The translations under genes were made by a program, and so were the position numbers. The notes below the pieces were generated by a model. That model made no database searches. It had not been told where the DNA came from and saw only the letters and a program-made list of their open reading frames with translations. DNA of 64,000 nucleotides from Bradyrhizobium sp. CCGUVB1N3 (GTDB taxonomy: Bacteria; Pseudomonadota; Alphaproteobacteria; Rhizobiales; Xanthobacteraceae): positions 9,799,501-9,863,500 of the forward strand of contig NZ_JANADR010000001.1 of NCBI RefSeq assembly GCF_024199925.1, read 5' to 3'. Positions 8,133-17,190 of the stretch are shown here, one piece after another; the stretch's first letter is position 1, and every line of letters starts with the position of its first letter.

Positions 8133-9176
8133 ATGGCCTTCCTCGCGCTCGATCGTGTCGGCAAGCAGTTCGGCTCGCAAACCGTCGTCGACGATTTCAG
8201 CCTTGCGGTGGAGAGGGGCGAGTTCATCTCGTTCCTCGGTCCCTCCGGCTGCGGCAAGACCACGACGCTCCAGATGATCGCGGGCTTCCTCGAGCCGTCG
8301 CGCGGCGCGATCCGGCTGGAGGGGCGCGACCTGACCAAGGTGCATCCGGCGAAACGCGGCCTCGGTATCGTGTTCCAGAGCTACGCGCTGTTTCCGCACA
8401 TGACCGCGGCCGAGAACGTCGCCTTCGGCCTGGAGATGCGCGGCGTGCCAAGGGACAAACGCGCGGAACGCGTCCGGGCGGCGCTTGCGATGGTCGGGCT
8501 TGCGGGTTTTGAGGAGCGTTATCCGCGGCGCATGTCGGGCGGCCAGCAGCAGCGCGTGGCGCTGGCGCGGGCACTGGTGATCCAGCCGAGCGTATTGCTG
8601 CTCGACGAGCCCCTGTCGAACCTCGATGCCAAGCTGCGCGAGGAGATGCAGATCGAGCTGCGCCAGATCCAGCGCACCATCGGCACCACCACGATCCTCG
8701 TCACCCACGACCAGAACGAGGCGATGTCGCTGTCCGACCGCATCGTCGTGATGAGCCAGGGCAAGATCGAGCAGATCGGCACGCCGCAACAGACCTATGA
8801 GCGACCGGCATCGGCCTTCGTGTCGCAGTTCCTCGGCAAGACCAATGATTTCGCCGCGACCGTCGATCGGACGGCTCAGCCTGCGCGGCTGGTCGCCGGC
8901 TCCTGGCATGTGCCCGCGCCGGCGGGCGCGAATGGTGCGGTGACGATCAGTCTTCGTCCCGAGCGGATCAGCTTTGCTGACACTGGCCTTGCTGCAAAAA
9001 TCGTCACGCGGATCTTCCAGGGCAATCACTGGCTGTTCCAGTGCGAGACCGAATGCGGACCGGCGATCGTGATCCGGCAGAATGATGGTACGCCGCAGCC
9101 GGTCGAAGGCGAGGCGGTCCGTCTTGCATGGCGCGTAGAGGACATGAGCCTGCGCGGAAGCGGAGGCGTCGCATGA
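8133..9176 (+). CDS. ABC transporter ATPase (PotA-like)
   Basis: 347 residues. Walker A is GPSGCGKTT (about residue 36), the signature MSGGQQQRVALARAL is near 136, and Walker B with D-loop is VLLLDEPLSNLDAKLREE. The switch His follows in LVTHDQNEAMSLSDRI. The C-terminal third is a TOBE/OB-type regulatory domain, as in spermidine/putrescine and Fe3+ importers. It starts four bases after the binding protein and overlaps the first permease by ATGA, so it is translationally coupled. Confidence 0.92.
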   Translation: MAFLALDRVGKQFGSQTVVDDFSLAVERGEFISFLGPSGCGKTTTLQMIAGFLEPSRGAIRLEGRDLTKVHPAKRGLGIVFQSYALFPHMTAAENVAFGLEMRGVPRDKRAERVRAALAMVGLAGFEERYPRRMSGGQQQRVALARALVIQPSVLLLDEPLSNLDAKLREEMQIELRQIQRTIGTTTILVTHDQNEAMSLSDRIVVMSQGKIEQIGTPQQTYERPASAFVSQFLGKTNDFAATVDRTAQPARLVAGSWHVPAPAGANGAVTISLRPERISFADTGLAAKIVTRIFQGNHWLFQCETECGPAIVIRQNDGTPQPVEGEAVRLAWRVEDMSLRGSGGVA

Positions 9177-10060
9177 CCGCCGCCGCCGATACGTCAACGC
9201 AATCTGCTGAGACGCGCGCGTCCTGGGCGCTGACGCTGCCCGCGCTGATGCTGTTCGTCGGCGTGCTGGTGATCCCGCTTCTCATGACCGTGATGCTCTC
9301 GTTTCACGACTGGGGCCAGTACAAGGGTATCGAGCCGGTCTTCATCCTCAAGAACTGGCGGGAGATCGCGAGCGATCCCTACTACGCCGAGATGTTCTGG
9401 CGCACCTTCCGCATCGCGCTGCTGGCGACGCTGATCACCGCCGTGTTCGGCGCGCCCGAGGCCTACATCCTCAATCGCATGAGCGGACGCTGGAAGGGTA
9501 TCTTCCTGCTCCTGATCCTTGGGCCGCTTCTGATCTCGGTGGTGGCGCGCACGCTCGGCTGGGCGCTCCTGTTCGGTGGCAATAACGGCCTCGTCAACAA
9601 GCTGTTGATGTCGCTCGGCCTGATCCGCGCGCCCTTGCCCTTCATGTTCACCGAGACCGGCATGGTGGTTGCGCTCGCGCATGTGATGATGCCGTTCATG
9701 GTGCTCTCGGTCTGGGCCGCGCTCCAGCGCGTCGACCCGCAGATCGAGAACGCCGCGATGTCGCTCGGTGCCGGCGCCTTCACCATCATCCGCCGCATCA
9801 TCCTGCCGCAGATCATGCCCGGCGTGCTGTCGGGCGCAATCATCGTGTTCTCGCTGTCGGCGAGCGCGTTCGCGACGCCGGCGATCATCGGTGGCCGCAG
9901 GCTCAAGGTCGCGGCGACGCTGGCCTATGACGAGTTCCTCAACACGCTGAACTGGCCGCTTGGTGCAGCGGTCGCCGTGCTGCTGCTGCTCGCGCTGGTG
10001 CTGATCGTCGTCGGCAGCAACGCGCTGATCGAGCGCCGCTATGCCGAGGTGTTCCGATGA
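9173..10060 (+). CDS. ABC transporter permease (PotB-like)
   Basis: 295 residues from ATG 9173, which overlaps the ATPase stop (ATGA). About six membrane segments. The EAA loop that contacts the ATPase is visible as ENAAMSLGAGAFTIIRRIIL (about residue 195). The N-terminal cytoplasmic tail is Ala/Thr-rich. It pairs with the next gene as a heterodimeric channel. Confidence 0.9.
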   Translation: MTAAADTSTQSAETRASWALTLPALMLFVGVLVIPLLMTVMLSFHDWGQYKGIEPVFILKNWREIASDPYYAEMFWRTFRIALLATLITAVFGAPEAYILNRMSGRWKGIFLLLILGPLLISVVARTLGWALLFGGNNGLVNKLLMSLGLIRAPLPFMFTETGMVVALAHVMMPFMVLSVWAALQRVDPQIENAAMSLGAGAFTIIRRIILPQIMPGVLSGAIIVFSLSASAFATPAIIGGRRLKVAATLAYDEFLNTLNWPLGAAVAVLLLLALVLIVVGSNALIERRYAEVFR

Positions 10061-10863
10061 GGACCAACGGCCCGCTCGCGCTTCTTTTCCACGCGCTCTT
10101 CGTCGTCTTCATGCTGGCGCCGATCGTTGTGGTCTGCCTCGTTGCCTTCACGCCCGAGGGCTTTCTCTCGCTGCCGGTCAACGGCTTCTCGCTGCGCTGG
10201 TTCAGGACGATCGCGAGCTATCCGGAATTCGTGCACGCGTTCTGGGTCAGCCTCGGGCTCGGCATAATCTCCTCCTTCGTCGCGCTGCTGTTTGCGGTGC
10301 CTGCTGCGCTCGCGATTGCGCGCTACAGATTTCGAGGCCGCGATGCGCTGGCAACGCTGTTCCTGTCGCCGCTGATGATCCCGCATGTCGTGCTCGGCAT
10401 CGCCTTCCTGCGCTTCTTCACTTCGCTCGGGCTCGGGGGCACCTTTGCGGCGCTGCTGATCGCGCACGTCGTCGTCGTGTTTCCCTTCGCGCTGCGCCTG
10501 ACGCTTGCGGCTGCGACCGGCATGGACCGCTCGGTCGAGATGGCCGCGGTCTCGCTCGGCGCCGGCGGCTTCACATTGTTTCGCCGTGTGACCCTGCCGC
10601 TGATCCTGCCCGGCGTGATCAGCGGCTGGGCGCTCGCCTTCATCCAGTCCTTCGACGATCTGACCATGACCGTCTTCCTGGCGGCGCCAGGCATCGAAAC
10701 GCTGCCGGTCAGGATGTTCCTCTACATCCAGGACAACATCGATCCGCTCGTGACGTCGGTCTCGGCGAGCGTCATCGCAATCACCATGACTGCCCTCATC
10801 CTGCTCGACCGCTTCTACGGGCTCGACCGCGTGCTCGCAGGCAAGAGCGATCCCGGGCGATAG
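10057..10863 (+). CDS. ABC transporter permease (PotC-like)
   Basis: 268 residues, about six membrane segments. The EAA loop is EMAAVSLGAGGFTLFRRVTL (about residue 165). The segment LAFIQSFDDLTMTVFLAAPG near residue 192 is typical of PotC homologues. It overlaps the upstream permease by ATGA. It forms the second half of the channel. Confidence 0.9.
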   Translation: MRTNGPLALLFHALFVVFMLAPIVVVCLVAFTPEGFLSLPVNGFSLRWFRTIASYPEFVHAFWVSLGLGIISSFVALLFAVPAALAIARYRFRGRDALATLFLSPLMIPHVVLGIAFLRFFTSLGLGGTFAALLIAHVVVVFPFALRLTLAAATGMDRSVEMAAVSLGAGGFTLFRRVTLPLILPGVISGWALAFIQSFDDLTMTVFLAAPGIETLPVRMFLYIQDNIDPLVTSVSASVIAITMTALILLDRFYGLDRVLAGKSDPGR

Positions 10864-10871
10864 GAGAACGC

Positions 10872-12008
10872 ATGCACAGGGAATATGACGTCGCCGTCGT
10901 CGGCGGCGGACTGCTCGGCTCCGCCATTGCCTGGGGGCTCGGCCGGCTCGGCAAGCGCGTGGCCGTGCTCGACGAGGGCGACATCGCCAAGCGCGCCTCG
11001 CGCGCGAACTTTGCGCTGGTGTGGGTGCAGAGCAAGGGGCTCGGCATGCCCGCCTATACCGTGTGGACGGTGCGGGCGTCGCAGGCCTGGCCCAGCCTCG
11101 CCGCCGAATTGAAGGACCAGACCGGCCTCGACGTCTGCCTCCAACAGAACGGCGGCTTCCACCTCACGCTCGGTGAGGACGAGTACGAGCAGCGCACCCA
11201 GCTCGTCACGCGCATGCATAACCAGGCCGGCGCGGCCGACTACAAAATGGAGATGCTGCCGGCATCCGAGGTGAAGAAGATGCTGCCGCTGATCGGGCCG
11301 GAGGTGTCAGGTGGCAGCTTCTGTCCGTTCGACGGCCACGTCAATTCGCTGCGCACCTTTCGCGCCTTCCACACCGGCCTCAAGGCGTTCGGCATCGACT
11401 ATTTTCCGGAGCGGCCGGTCTCGGCGATCACGAAGAGCGGCAGCGAATTCCGCCTGACGACGCCGCAAGGCGAGATCCGCGCCCACAAGATCGTGCTCGC
11501 CGCGGGCAACGCGAACCAGACGCTAGCGCCGATGGTCGGCCTCCTTGCTCCGATGGGGCCGACGCGCGGCCAGATCGTGGTGACCGAACGCACCATGCCG
11601 TTCCTGCCGCATCCACTGACCACGATCCGCCAGACCGACGAGGGCACAGTGATGATCGGCGACAGCAAGGAGGACGAGCTCGACGAACGCGCGCTGAAGC
11701 ATTCGATCAGCGCGGTGATGGCTGATCGCGCGCAGCGCTTGTTTCCGCATCTGGCGCGGCTCAACGTCGTCAGGAGCTGGGCCGGCATCCGCGTCATGCC
11801 GAAGGACGGATTTCCGATCTATGACCAGTCGGAAACGCATCCCGGCGCCTTCGTCGCCTGCTGCCATTCCGGGGTGACGCTCGCCTCCAACCATGCCTTC
11901 GAGGTCGCGCGCATGGTCGCATCGGGTGCGCTCGAGCCGGAGCTGGTCGGCGCGTTCTCGGCGCGTCGCTTCGGCGGCGAGGGCGCAGCGAACAACAGCG
12001 GCTACTAG
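10872..12008 (+). CDS. FAD-dependent oxidoreductase, beta-subunit type of opine/D-hydroxyproline dehydrogenase
   Basis: 378 residues from ATG 10872. The N-terminal dinucleotide fold is YDVAVVGGGLLGSAIAWGLG. The middle is a DAO/GlcD-like substrate domain, and the C-terminal GIRVMPKDGFPIYDQSETHP and CCHSGVTLASNHA segments are typical of DAO-family oxidases. With the small 2Fe-2S subunit (12040) and the larger FAD subunit (12333) it matches the three-gene layout of opine oxidases OoxBA, hydrogen cyanide synthase HcnABC and D-hydroxyproline dehydrogenase. Here it would oxidise the C-N bond of the imported substrate. The substrate cannot be read from sequence. Confidence 0.8.
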   Translation: MHREYDVAVVGGGLLGSAIAWGLGRLGKRVAVLDEGDIAKRASRANFALVWVQSKGLGMPAYTVWTVRASQAWPSLAAELKDQTGLDVCLQQNGGFHLTLGEDEYEQRTQLVTRMHNQAGAADYKMEMLPASEVKKMLPLIGPEVSGGSFCPFDGHVNSLRTFRAFHTGLKAFGIDYFPERPVSAITKSGSEFRLTTPQGEIRAHKIVLAAGNANQTLAPMVGLLAPMGPTRGQIVVTERTMPFLPHPLTTIRQTDEGTVMIGDSKEDELDERALKHSISAVMADRAQRLFPHLARLNVVRSWAGIRVMPKDGFPIYDQSETHPGAFVACCHSGVTLASNHAFEVARMVASGALEPELVGAFSARRFGGEGAANNSGY

Positions 12009-12039
12009 CGACTTCAGAGAGGGAGCCAAGAGGCATCCA

Positions 12040-12336
12040 ATGTTCAGACGATCCGACCAGGACAAGCGTCCATCGTTGCAGATCTTCGTCGACGGCGTCG
12101 CCGTCGAGGCGCGCGAGGGCGATACCGTATCGGCCGCGCTGCTTGCCTCGGGGCGCGACGCGCGGCGCGCGACCGCGGTGAGCGGTGCGCCGCGGCTGCC
12201 TTATTGCATGATGGGCGTCTGCTTCGATTGCCTCGTCACCATCGACGGCGTCGGCAACCGCCAGGGCTGCCTGGTGCCCGTTGCCGCGGGCATGCAGATC
12301 GAGATCCAGAAAGGCAAGAGGGAGATCGGCCGATGA
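12040..12336 (+). CDS. 2Fe-2S ferredoxin-like small subunit of the dehydrogenase
   Basis: 98 residues from ATG 12040, preceded by a GAGGGAG-containing leader. A ubiquitin-like ferredoxin fold carries the cluster cysteines in YCMMGVCFDCLVTIDGV and a fourth in RQGCLVPV. This is the Fer2_4 / HcnA type. It shuttles electrons between the flavin subunits. It overlaps the next gene by four bases (ATGA at 12333). Confidence 0.85.
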   Translation: MFRRSDQDKRPSLQIFVDGVAVEAREGDTVSAALLASGRDARRATAVSGAPRLPYCMMGVCFDCLVTIDGVGNRQGCLVPVAAGMQIEIQKGKREIGR

Positions 12337-13751
12337 ACACCGCTCCTCAGCGTGACGCCTACGATGTCGTCGTGATCGGGGCCGGGCCGGCAGGCCTTGC
12401 CGCGACGGCGACGGCGTCCGCAGCCGGCCTGTCGACGCTGCTGCTCGACGAGAACCCGGGCCCCGGCGGCCAGGTCTGGCGCGCGATTGCGTCGACGCCC
12501 GTGACGGCGCGCGACCAGCTTGGCGCTGACTATTGGGTCGGCGCCGAGATCGTCGGCGAGGTGAAAGCAAGCAAGGCCGAGATCATCCACCGCGCCACCG
12601 TCTGGAGTCTCGATCGCAATCTCGAGATCGGCCTCTCCGTCGGTGGCGGCTCGTCCTTCGTCAAGGCGCGGCGCGTGATCCTTGCGACCGGCGCGCTTGA
12701 GCGGCCGTTTCCGATTCCGGGCTGGACGCTGCCGGGCGTGATGACCGCGGGCGCCGCGCAGACCATGCTGAAGTCGTCGGCGCTGGTGCCTGACGGCCGC
12801 ACGGTGATCGCGGGGCAGGGGCCCTTGCTGTGGCTGCTCGCGGCGCAGGTCCTGCGCCTCGGCGGCCGCATCGATCGCATTCTCGATACGACCGAGCGCA
12901 AGAACTATCTTGCGGTGCTGCCGCACGCCTTCGCCTTCGTGACGTCGCCTTACTTTACGAAGGGCCTGGCGATGATGCGCGAGGTGAAGGCGAAAGTGCC
13001 GGTCGTCACGGGCGTCACGGAGCTTGCCGCGGCCGGCGAGGGGCGGCTCGCCAGCGTGAGCTATGTCGCAGGCAACCGTCGCGAGACGATCCCCGCGGAT
13101 CTGTTGCTGCTGCATCAGGGCGTCGTGCCCAACGTCAATCTCGCGATGGCGGCGGGCGTCGAGCATCGCTGGGATGATCTGCAACTCTGCTGGTCGCCGG
13201 TGCTCGATGCCAACGGCGGCACCTCGGTCGAGGGCATCGCGATTGCCGGTGATGGTGCCGGTATCGGCGGCGCTAACGCCGCAGTGGTTCGCGGCCGCAT
13301 CGCCGCACGGGCTGCAGTGGAGGCCCTTCTACCTGCCGCTGCTGCGAAGCTCACGCCCATGCCCGCACTCAAGACGGCGCTGGCTCAAGCGGAACGCGGT
13401 CGGGCCTTCCTCGACACGCTGTTTCGTCCGGCGCGCCAATTCCGCATTCCTGCCGGCAACACCATCGTCTGCCGCTGCGAGGAGGTGACCGCCAAGGACA
13501 TCGTCGATGCCGTTGCGATCGGCGCGACGGGGCCGAACCAGCTCAAGGCCTATCGCCGCACCGGCATGGGACCGTGCCAGGGGCGTCTGTGCGGTCTCAC
13601 CGTCACCGAGCTGATGGCCGAGGCGCGGGGCAAGACCCCGCAGGAAATCGGCTACTACCGGCTGCGCGCACCGGTGAAACCGATCACACTCGCCGAGCTC
13701 GCGGCGATGCCGAAGACGGAAGACGACGTCAGGGCAGTGGTGCGCGGATGA
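12333..13751 (+). CDS. FAD/NAD(P)-binding alpha-subunit with BFD-like 2Fe-2S domain
   Basis: 472 residues. The N-terminal fold YDVVVIGAGPAGLAATATAS binds FAD; DENPGPGGQVWRAI follows. A second dinucleotide-fold region spans about 150-300. The C-terminal BFD-like [2Fe-2S] motif is CRCEEVT (about residue 382), with two more cysteines in GMGPCQGRLCG. This combination is that of HcnB / opine oxidase subunit A / D-hydroxyproline dehydrogenase alpha. Overlaps at both ends (ATGA) couple its translation to its partners. Confidence 0.85.
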   Translation: MNTAPQRDAYDVVVIGAGPAGLAATATASAAGLSTLLLDENPGPGGQVWRAIASTPVTARDQLGADYWVGAEIVGEVKASKAEIIHRATVWSLDRNLEIGLSVGGGSSFVKARRVILATGALERPFPIPGWTLPGVMTAGAAQTMLKSSALVPDGRTVIAGQGPLLWLLAAQVLRLGGRIDRILDTTERKNYLAVLPHAFAFVTSPYFTKGLAMMREVKAKVPVVTGVTELAAAGEGRLASVSYVAGNRRETIPADLLLLHQGVVPNVNLAMAAGVEHRWDDLQLCWSPVLDANGGTSVEGIAIAGDGAGIGGANAAVVRGRIAARAAVEALLPAAAAKLTPMPALKTALAQAERGRAFLDTLFRPARQFRIPAGNTIVCRCEEVTAKDIVDAVAIGATGPNQLKAYRRTGMGPCQGRLCGLTVTELMAEARGKTPQEIGYYRLRAPVKPITLAELAAMPKTEDDVRAVVRG

Positions 13752-14869
13752 CGAAGCTTGCGGATGCCATCATCGTGGGTGGCGGCATCCACGGATGCTC
13801 GACGGCGCTGCACCTGACGCTCGCAGGCGTGAAGCCGGTGCTGATCGAGAAGGACTATGCCGGCCGCCACGCCTCCGGCGTCAATGCTGGCGGCGTCCGC
13901 CAGCTCGCGCGCCACGTTGCCGAGATCCCGCTCTCGATCCGCTCGATGGGAATCTGGGAGCGGATCGAAGAGCTGCTCGACGACGATTGCAGCTTCGAGA
14001 GTCACGGCCAGGTTCTGGTCGCGGAGAACGAGACCGAGCTTGCGGCATGCCGCGCGCGCGTTGCCGAGCTGAACGCGCTCGGTTTCACCCATGAGGAGCT
14101 GATTGATGGCGCCGAGCTGCGGCGGCTGGTGCCCGCGGTCGCCGACACCTGTCCCGGCGGCGTGGTCTCGCGCCGCGACGGCGCGGCCAATCCCGCCCAA
14201 ACGACGACGGCATTCCGGCGCAAGGCAGAGCAGCTCGGCGCCGCCGTGCGTGAGGGCGTGGCCGCAACCAACGTGCGGCACGAGGATGGGCTCTGGCGCG
14301 TCGATGTCGGTGCCGACACTTATGCTGCACCCGTGCTGGTCAACGCGGCCGGCGCGTGGGCAGGGCGCATCGCCGCCGCGCTCGGCGAACCGGTGCCCGT
14401 CGAGACCGTGGCACCGATGCTGATGATCACCTCGCGCGTGCCGCACTTCATCGATCCCGTGGTGATCCTGCGTGGCCGCAAGCTCTCCTTCAAGCAGTTC
14501 AAGAACGGCACCGTGCTGATCGGCGGTGGTCATCTGGCAACGCCGGACCAGGACCACAACGAGACGGTGCTGGACTGGCCGAGCCTCGCCATCAGCGCCC
14601 GCACCGTGTTCGAGCTGTTTCCGGTGATGCGCGAGGCCACCATCATGCGCGCCTGGGCCGGCATCGAGGCGAAGACAAAGGACGATCTGCCCGTGCTCGG
14701 CCCGAGCGCCCACCATGCCGGGCTCTATCATCAGTTCGGCTTCTCGCTGCATGGCTTCCAGCTCGGTCCCGGCGCCGGCGCCGTCATGGCGGAGCTGATT
14801 GTCAATGGCGGCACCCAAACCCGGATCGGCGATCTCAGCATCGACCGGTTCCGTTCCTCCAATCCGTAA
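13748..14869 (+). CDS. Second DAO-family FAD-dependent amine oxidoreductase
   Basis: 373 residues from ATG 13748, overlapping the previous stop. FAD fold: DAIIVGGGIHGCSTALHLTL. The segment GRHASGVNAGGVRQLARH and the C-terminal GFSLHGFQLGPGAGAVMAEL place it with D-amino-acid / sarcosine-type oxidases. It is a separate enzyme from the three-subunit complex, or an alternative beta-subunit for it. Having two beta-like subunits in one operon is unusual and may reflect two steps or two stereoisomers. Confidence 0.8.
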   Translation: MTKLADAIIVGGGIHGCSTALHLTLAGVKPVLIEKDYAGRHASGVNAGGVRQLARHVAEIPLSIRSMGIWERIEELLDDDCSFESHGQVLVAENETELAACRARVAELNALGFTHEELIDGAELRRLVPAVADTCPGGVVSRRDGAANPAQTTTAFRRKAEQLGAAVREGVAATNVRHEDGLWRVDVGADTYAAPVLVNAAGAWAGRIAAALGEPVPVETVAPMLMITSRVPHFIDPVVILRGRKLSFKQFKNGTVLIGGGHLATPDQDHNETVLDWPSLAISARTVFELFPVMREATIMRAWAGIEAKTKDDLPVLGPSAHHAGLYHQFGFSLHGFQLGPGAGAVMAELIVNGGTQTRIGDLSIDRFRSSNP

Positions 14870-14887
14870 CGCACAGAAGGACACCTC

Positions 14888-15235
14888 ATGAGCATCACCC
14901 GCAGCATCCGCACGCCGATCATGCACCGCACCGTCGAGGCCAACGGCTTCGTGTTCGTCGGCGGCACGATCGCCGACGACACCAGCGTGTCGATGGCCGA
15001 GCAGACCCGCAACATCCTCGGCAAGATCACAGGCTATCTGAAAGAGGCCGGCAGCGATGCCTCCCGCATCGTCAGCGCCTCGATCTTCGTGACCGATTTG
15101 TCGAAGAAGAAGGAGATGGACGCGGTCTGGACCGAATTCTTCGGCGACAATCTGCCCGCGCGCGCAACCGTCGGCGTGGCCGATCTCGGCGGCAGCGCGC
15201 TGATCGAGGTCGTCGTCACCGCGCTCAAGGGCTGA
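14888..15235 (+). CDS. RidA/YjgF-family enamine/imine deaminase
   Basis: 115 residues with the RidA fold. The conserved substrate arginine lies in LPARATVGVADLGGSALIEV (about residue 88). AAGGACACC precedes the start. RidA proteins hydrolyse reactive imines released by FAD-dependent oxidation of amino acids, so its place at the end of this amine-oxidation operon makes sense. Confidence 0.88.
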   Translation: MSITRSIRTPIMHRTVEANGFVFVGGTIADDTSVSMAEQTRNILGKITGYLKEAGSDASRIVSASIFVTDLSKKKEMDAVWTEFFGDNLPARATVGVADLGGSALIEVVVTALKG

Positions 15236-15244
15236 GGCTAAACC

Positions 15245-15415
15245 TCAACCCGGCATCTCCCTGACCATCGGATCACCCTGCTGCCATGGAGCTTGATGCT
15301 GCGCATCAGCTTCTCGTGGGGCAGGGGGCCCGCGGAGTATTTGAGCTGGAAGCGCGAGATGCCGAGCGCCTTCGCGGTCGCGGCGATCTTGCGCGCGTCG
15401 GTCTCGGCGACCAAT
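15245..15415 (-). pseudogene. C-terminal remnant of a luciferase-like flavin monooxygenase
   Basis: On the minus strand one frame reads ETDARKIAATAKALGISRFQ and LKYSAGPLPHEKLMRSIKLH. After a one-base slip the end PMVREMPG and a stop at 15245 follow. PHEKLMRSI followed by V-P-V-RE is the usual end of LLM-class oxidoreductases. The upstream 90% of the gene is missing. Confidence 0.6.
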
Positions 15416-15426
15416 TATTGCAGGTG

Positions 15427-15573
15427 CTATAGTGTAGAGCTGACTGATCCGCAGGGCCTGAAGTCTGTGATCGAGTGTCCGTGCAAGCACCCCTCATGTT
15501 TTTGGGCGAAGGCAAGCACGCCAATGATCATCAAGCCCACCAGGACAAGTCCGGCTACGACGTTCTTCATCAT
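15427..15573 (-). CDS. Possible 48-residue membrane protein
   Basis: ATG at 15573, with GGAG eight bases upstream. It reads MMKNVVAGLVLVGLMIIGVL, one membrane helix, then a short tail with two cysteines and a His-rich patch, and ends at 15427. The position next to decayed genes makes it uncertain. The Shine-Dalgarno sequence and clean hydrophobic helix support it. Confidence 0.4.
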   Translation of the reverse strand: MMKNVVAGLVLVGLMIIGVLAFAQKHEGCLHGHSITDFRPCGSVSSTL

Positions 15574-15602
15574 GGCTACCACTCCGGCAATCCTTCGGCG
15601 AC

Positions 15603-16790
15603 CTAAAGCACGTGCTTTGCACCCGGTATGCTTCGCAACGCTTCAGTCGCGCCCCAGCTCAGGAAGACAGTGAGCACGAATGCGATCGTGCCCTTGGCAA
15701 TCGCCGGGATGTCGAAGTCGTACATCCAATAACTCAGCCACAGCACAATCGGGTAGTGCACCAAAAACATGCCAAAGGCAGCGTGCTGCATAGCATCGAG
15801 GCTGCTCCAGCCTGATTGCTTGAATCTCAGGAAATAGGCCAGGATCGTAAACATGATGGCCACGCTGAAGGCGGCGAAGCACAGTCCATAGATCGCTTCA
15901 TACCAGTCGGGCAGCGTGTGCGGGTTTCCGAGTATTTCGCGTTTGATGTAGATCAGAATCCACATGAGGCAATAAGGAACGAGTGCTGGAACCGTCCAAG
16001 CCAAGCTACGCTTTCCAAGCTGGCCATCGGAGGCCAGTAATCCGCGGTCCATGTACCTGACGCCAATTCCCACACCAAAAAAGAAGTAGGTCGCATACAG
16101 CAGTACGCGTCCGTGCTGGACCGAGAACGGTCCGAACTCGAACCAACTGAATGGTCCAAAGTGAACGCGACCCGGGATGTAGAGCGCGGCGGTGACGGCA
16201 AGCAAGGTTGCGTAGAACTGCGCGGGATTGTCATGGCCGCGCAGTGACAGGCGATTGATCGGCTCGATAAGTGTGGGCGCGAGCTTGTAAAGGACGCTTG
16301 CGACCACGTCGAAGGCAAGCAATACCCAAAGGAACCAGACCGGGCCACTCGGCCAAGGTCCTTCGGTGATGGTTTTCAGCCAGAAATCGCTGAAGCTGAC
16401 GCCTGGATGCTGACGCAGTTCAATCGCGTAATAGGCCAACGGAATGATCGTGAAAGCGCAGATCACGAAAGGCAAACCGAGCCGGATCAGGCGGTCGCGG
16501 AGATAGTCCAGCGGTCCCTTGCGCGCGAGTCCAGGCCACACAAACAGGCCCGACAGAAAGAAAAACATCGCCATGAAGAAGCTGTCGGTGGCGAGCACGA
16601 TCATGTCAAAGCCGATCCACGACTTTGGATCGGTGTGACCGAAGTAGGTGTATGGAATGATGGCGTGATGGAGCAGCACCACCAACGTGAGGAAGGTGCG
16701 GGTGCGGTCGAGTGCGGCGTTGCGCGCCTTTGTTTTTGGCTGCGCCTGAACGTCCGCCGGCACTGCCGTCTGCGAGATTGATGTCATCAT
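15603..16790 (-). CDS. Acyltransferase-3 family membrane protein (OpgC-like)
   Basis: 395 residues with about ten membrane segments. The family's early signature is present as ALDRTRTFLTLVVLLHHAII (about residue 27, with the R/H pair), followed by FFMAMFFFLSGLFVW. Such proteins move acyl or succinyl groups onto sugars, lipids or periplasmic glucans. A GH17 glucan-modifying membrane enzyme lies next on the same strand, so the substrate may be the same beta-glucan (inference). Confidence 0.8.
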   Translation of the reverse strand: MMTSISQTAVPADVQAQPKTKARNAALDRTRTFLTLVVLLHHAIIPYTYFGHTDPKSWIGFDMIVLATDSFFMAMFFFLSGLFVWPGLARKGPLDYLRDRLIRLGLPFVICAFTIIPLAYYAIELRQHPGVSFSDFWLKTITEGPWPSGPVWFLWVLLAFDVVASVLYKLAPTLIEPINRLSLRGHDNPAQFYATLLAVTAALYIPGRVHFGPFSWFEFGPFSVQHGRVLLYATYFFFGVGIGVRYMDRGLLASDGQLGKRSLAWTVPALVPYCLMWILIYIKREILGNPHTLPDWYEAIYGLCFAAFSVAIMFTILAYFLRFKQSGWSSLDAMQHAAFGMFLVHYPIVLWLSYWMYDFDIPAIAKGTIAFVLTVFLSWGATEALRSIPGAKHVL

Positions 16791-17190
16791 GCACCTCGCC
16801 TAACCGGAGAGTTTACGGTCCCCCGCCGAGGTAACTGTAGAAAGCGGCGCGATGAAAGTCGCCGCATTCGCTCTTAGTCCCGCCTGGATTCGATCGTCCG
16901 CTGCAAGACACGCGAGATGGTGACGCTCGGCGCCCCTGCCGCAAGAAACTCGCCGATGATCGCCTGCGTCTGCACCAGCATGAAGGTGTAACTGATCTCC
17001 TAATCGTACCAGCACTTCGACCTTGGTGCAACTTCTCGGGCAAATCGAGACTGCAGGGATGCACTTCACCCTTCTGATCGCTTGCTGCCGAACAGGCTCG
17101 AACCAGCTGTTTGACGCGATTCAAGATCGGCTCCGCCAGCATTGAGCGAGCCGACTTTCCGGTTCTGGCGAACAGAATGAACGCGGGCTC
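16791..17190. other. Intergenic region with a possible coding relic
   Basis: 400 bases between the acyltransferase and the GH17 gene. On the minus strand around 16875-17000 one frame reads EISYTFMLVQTQAIIGEFLA and AGAPSVTISRVLQRTIESRR before a stop. This looks like the end of a degraded protein with no identifiable start. Nothing else is recognisable. Confidence 0.35.

Noticed and set aside
10041-10871. N-terminal extension of the 10872 oxidoreductase back to 10041
   Set aside because: It overlaps the permease gene in another frame and is Arg/Ala-rich; the dinucleotide-binding fold starts right after ATG 10872.
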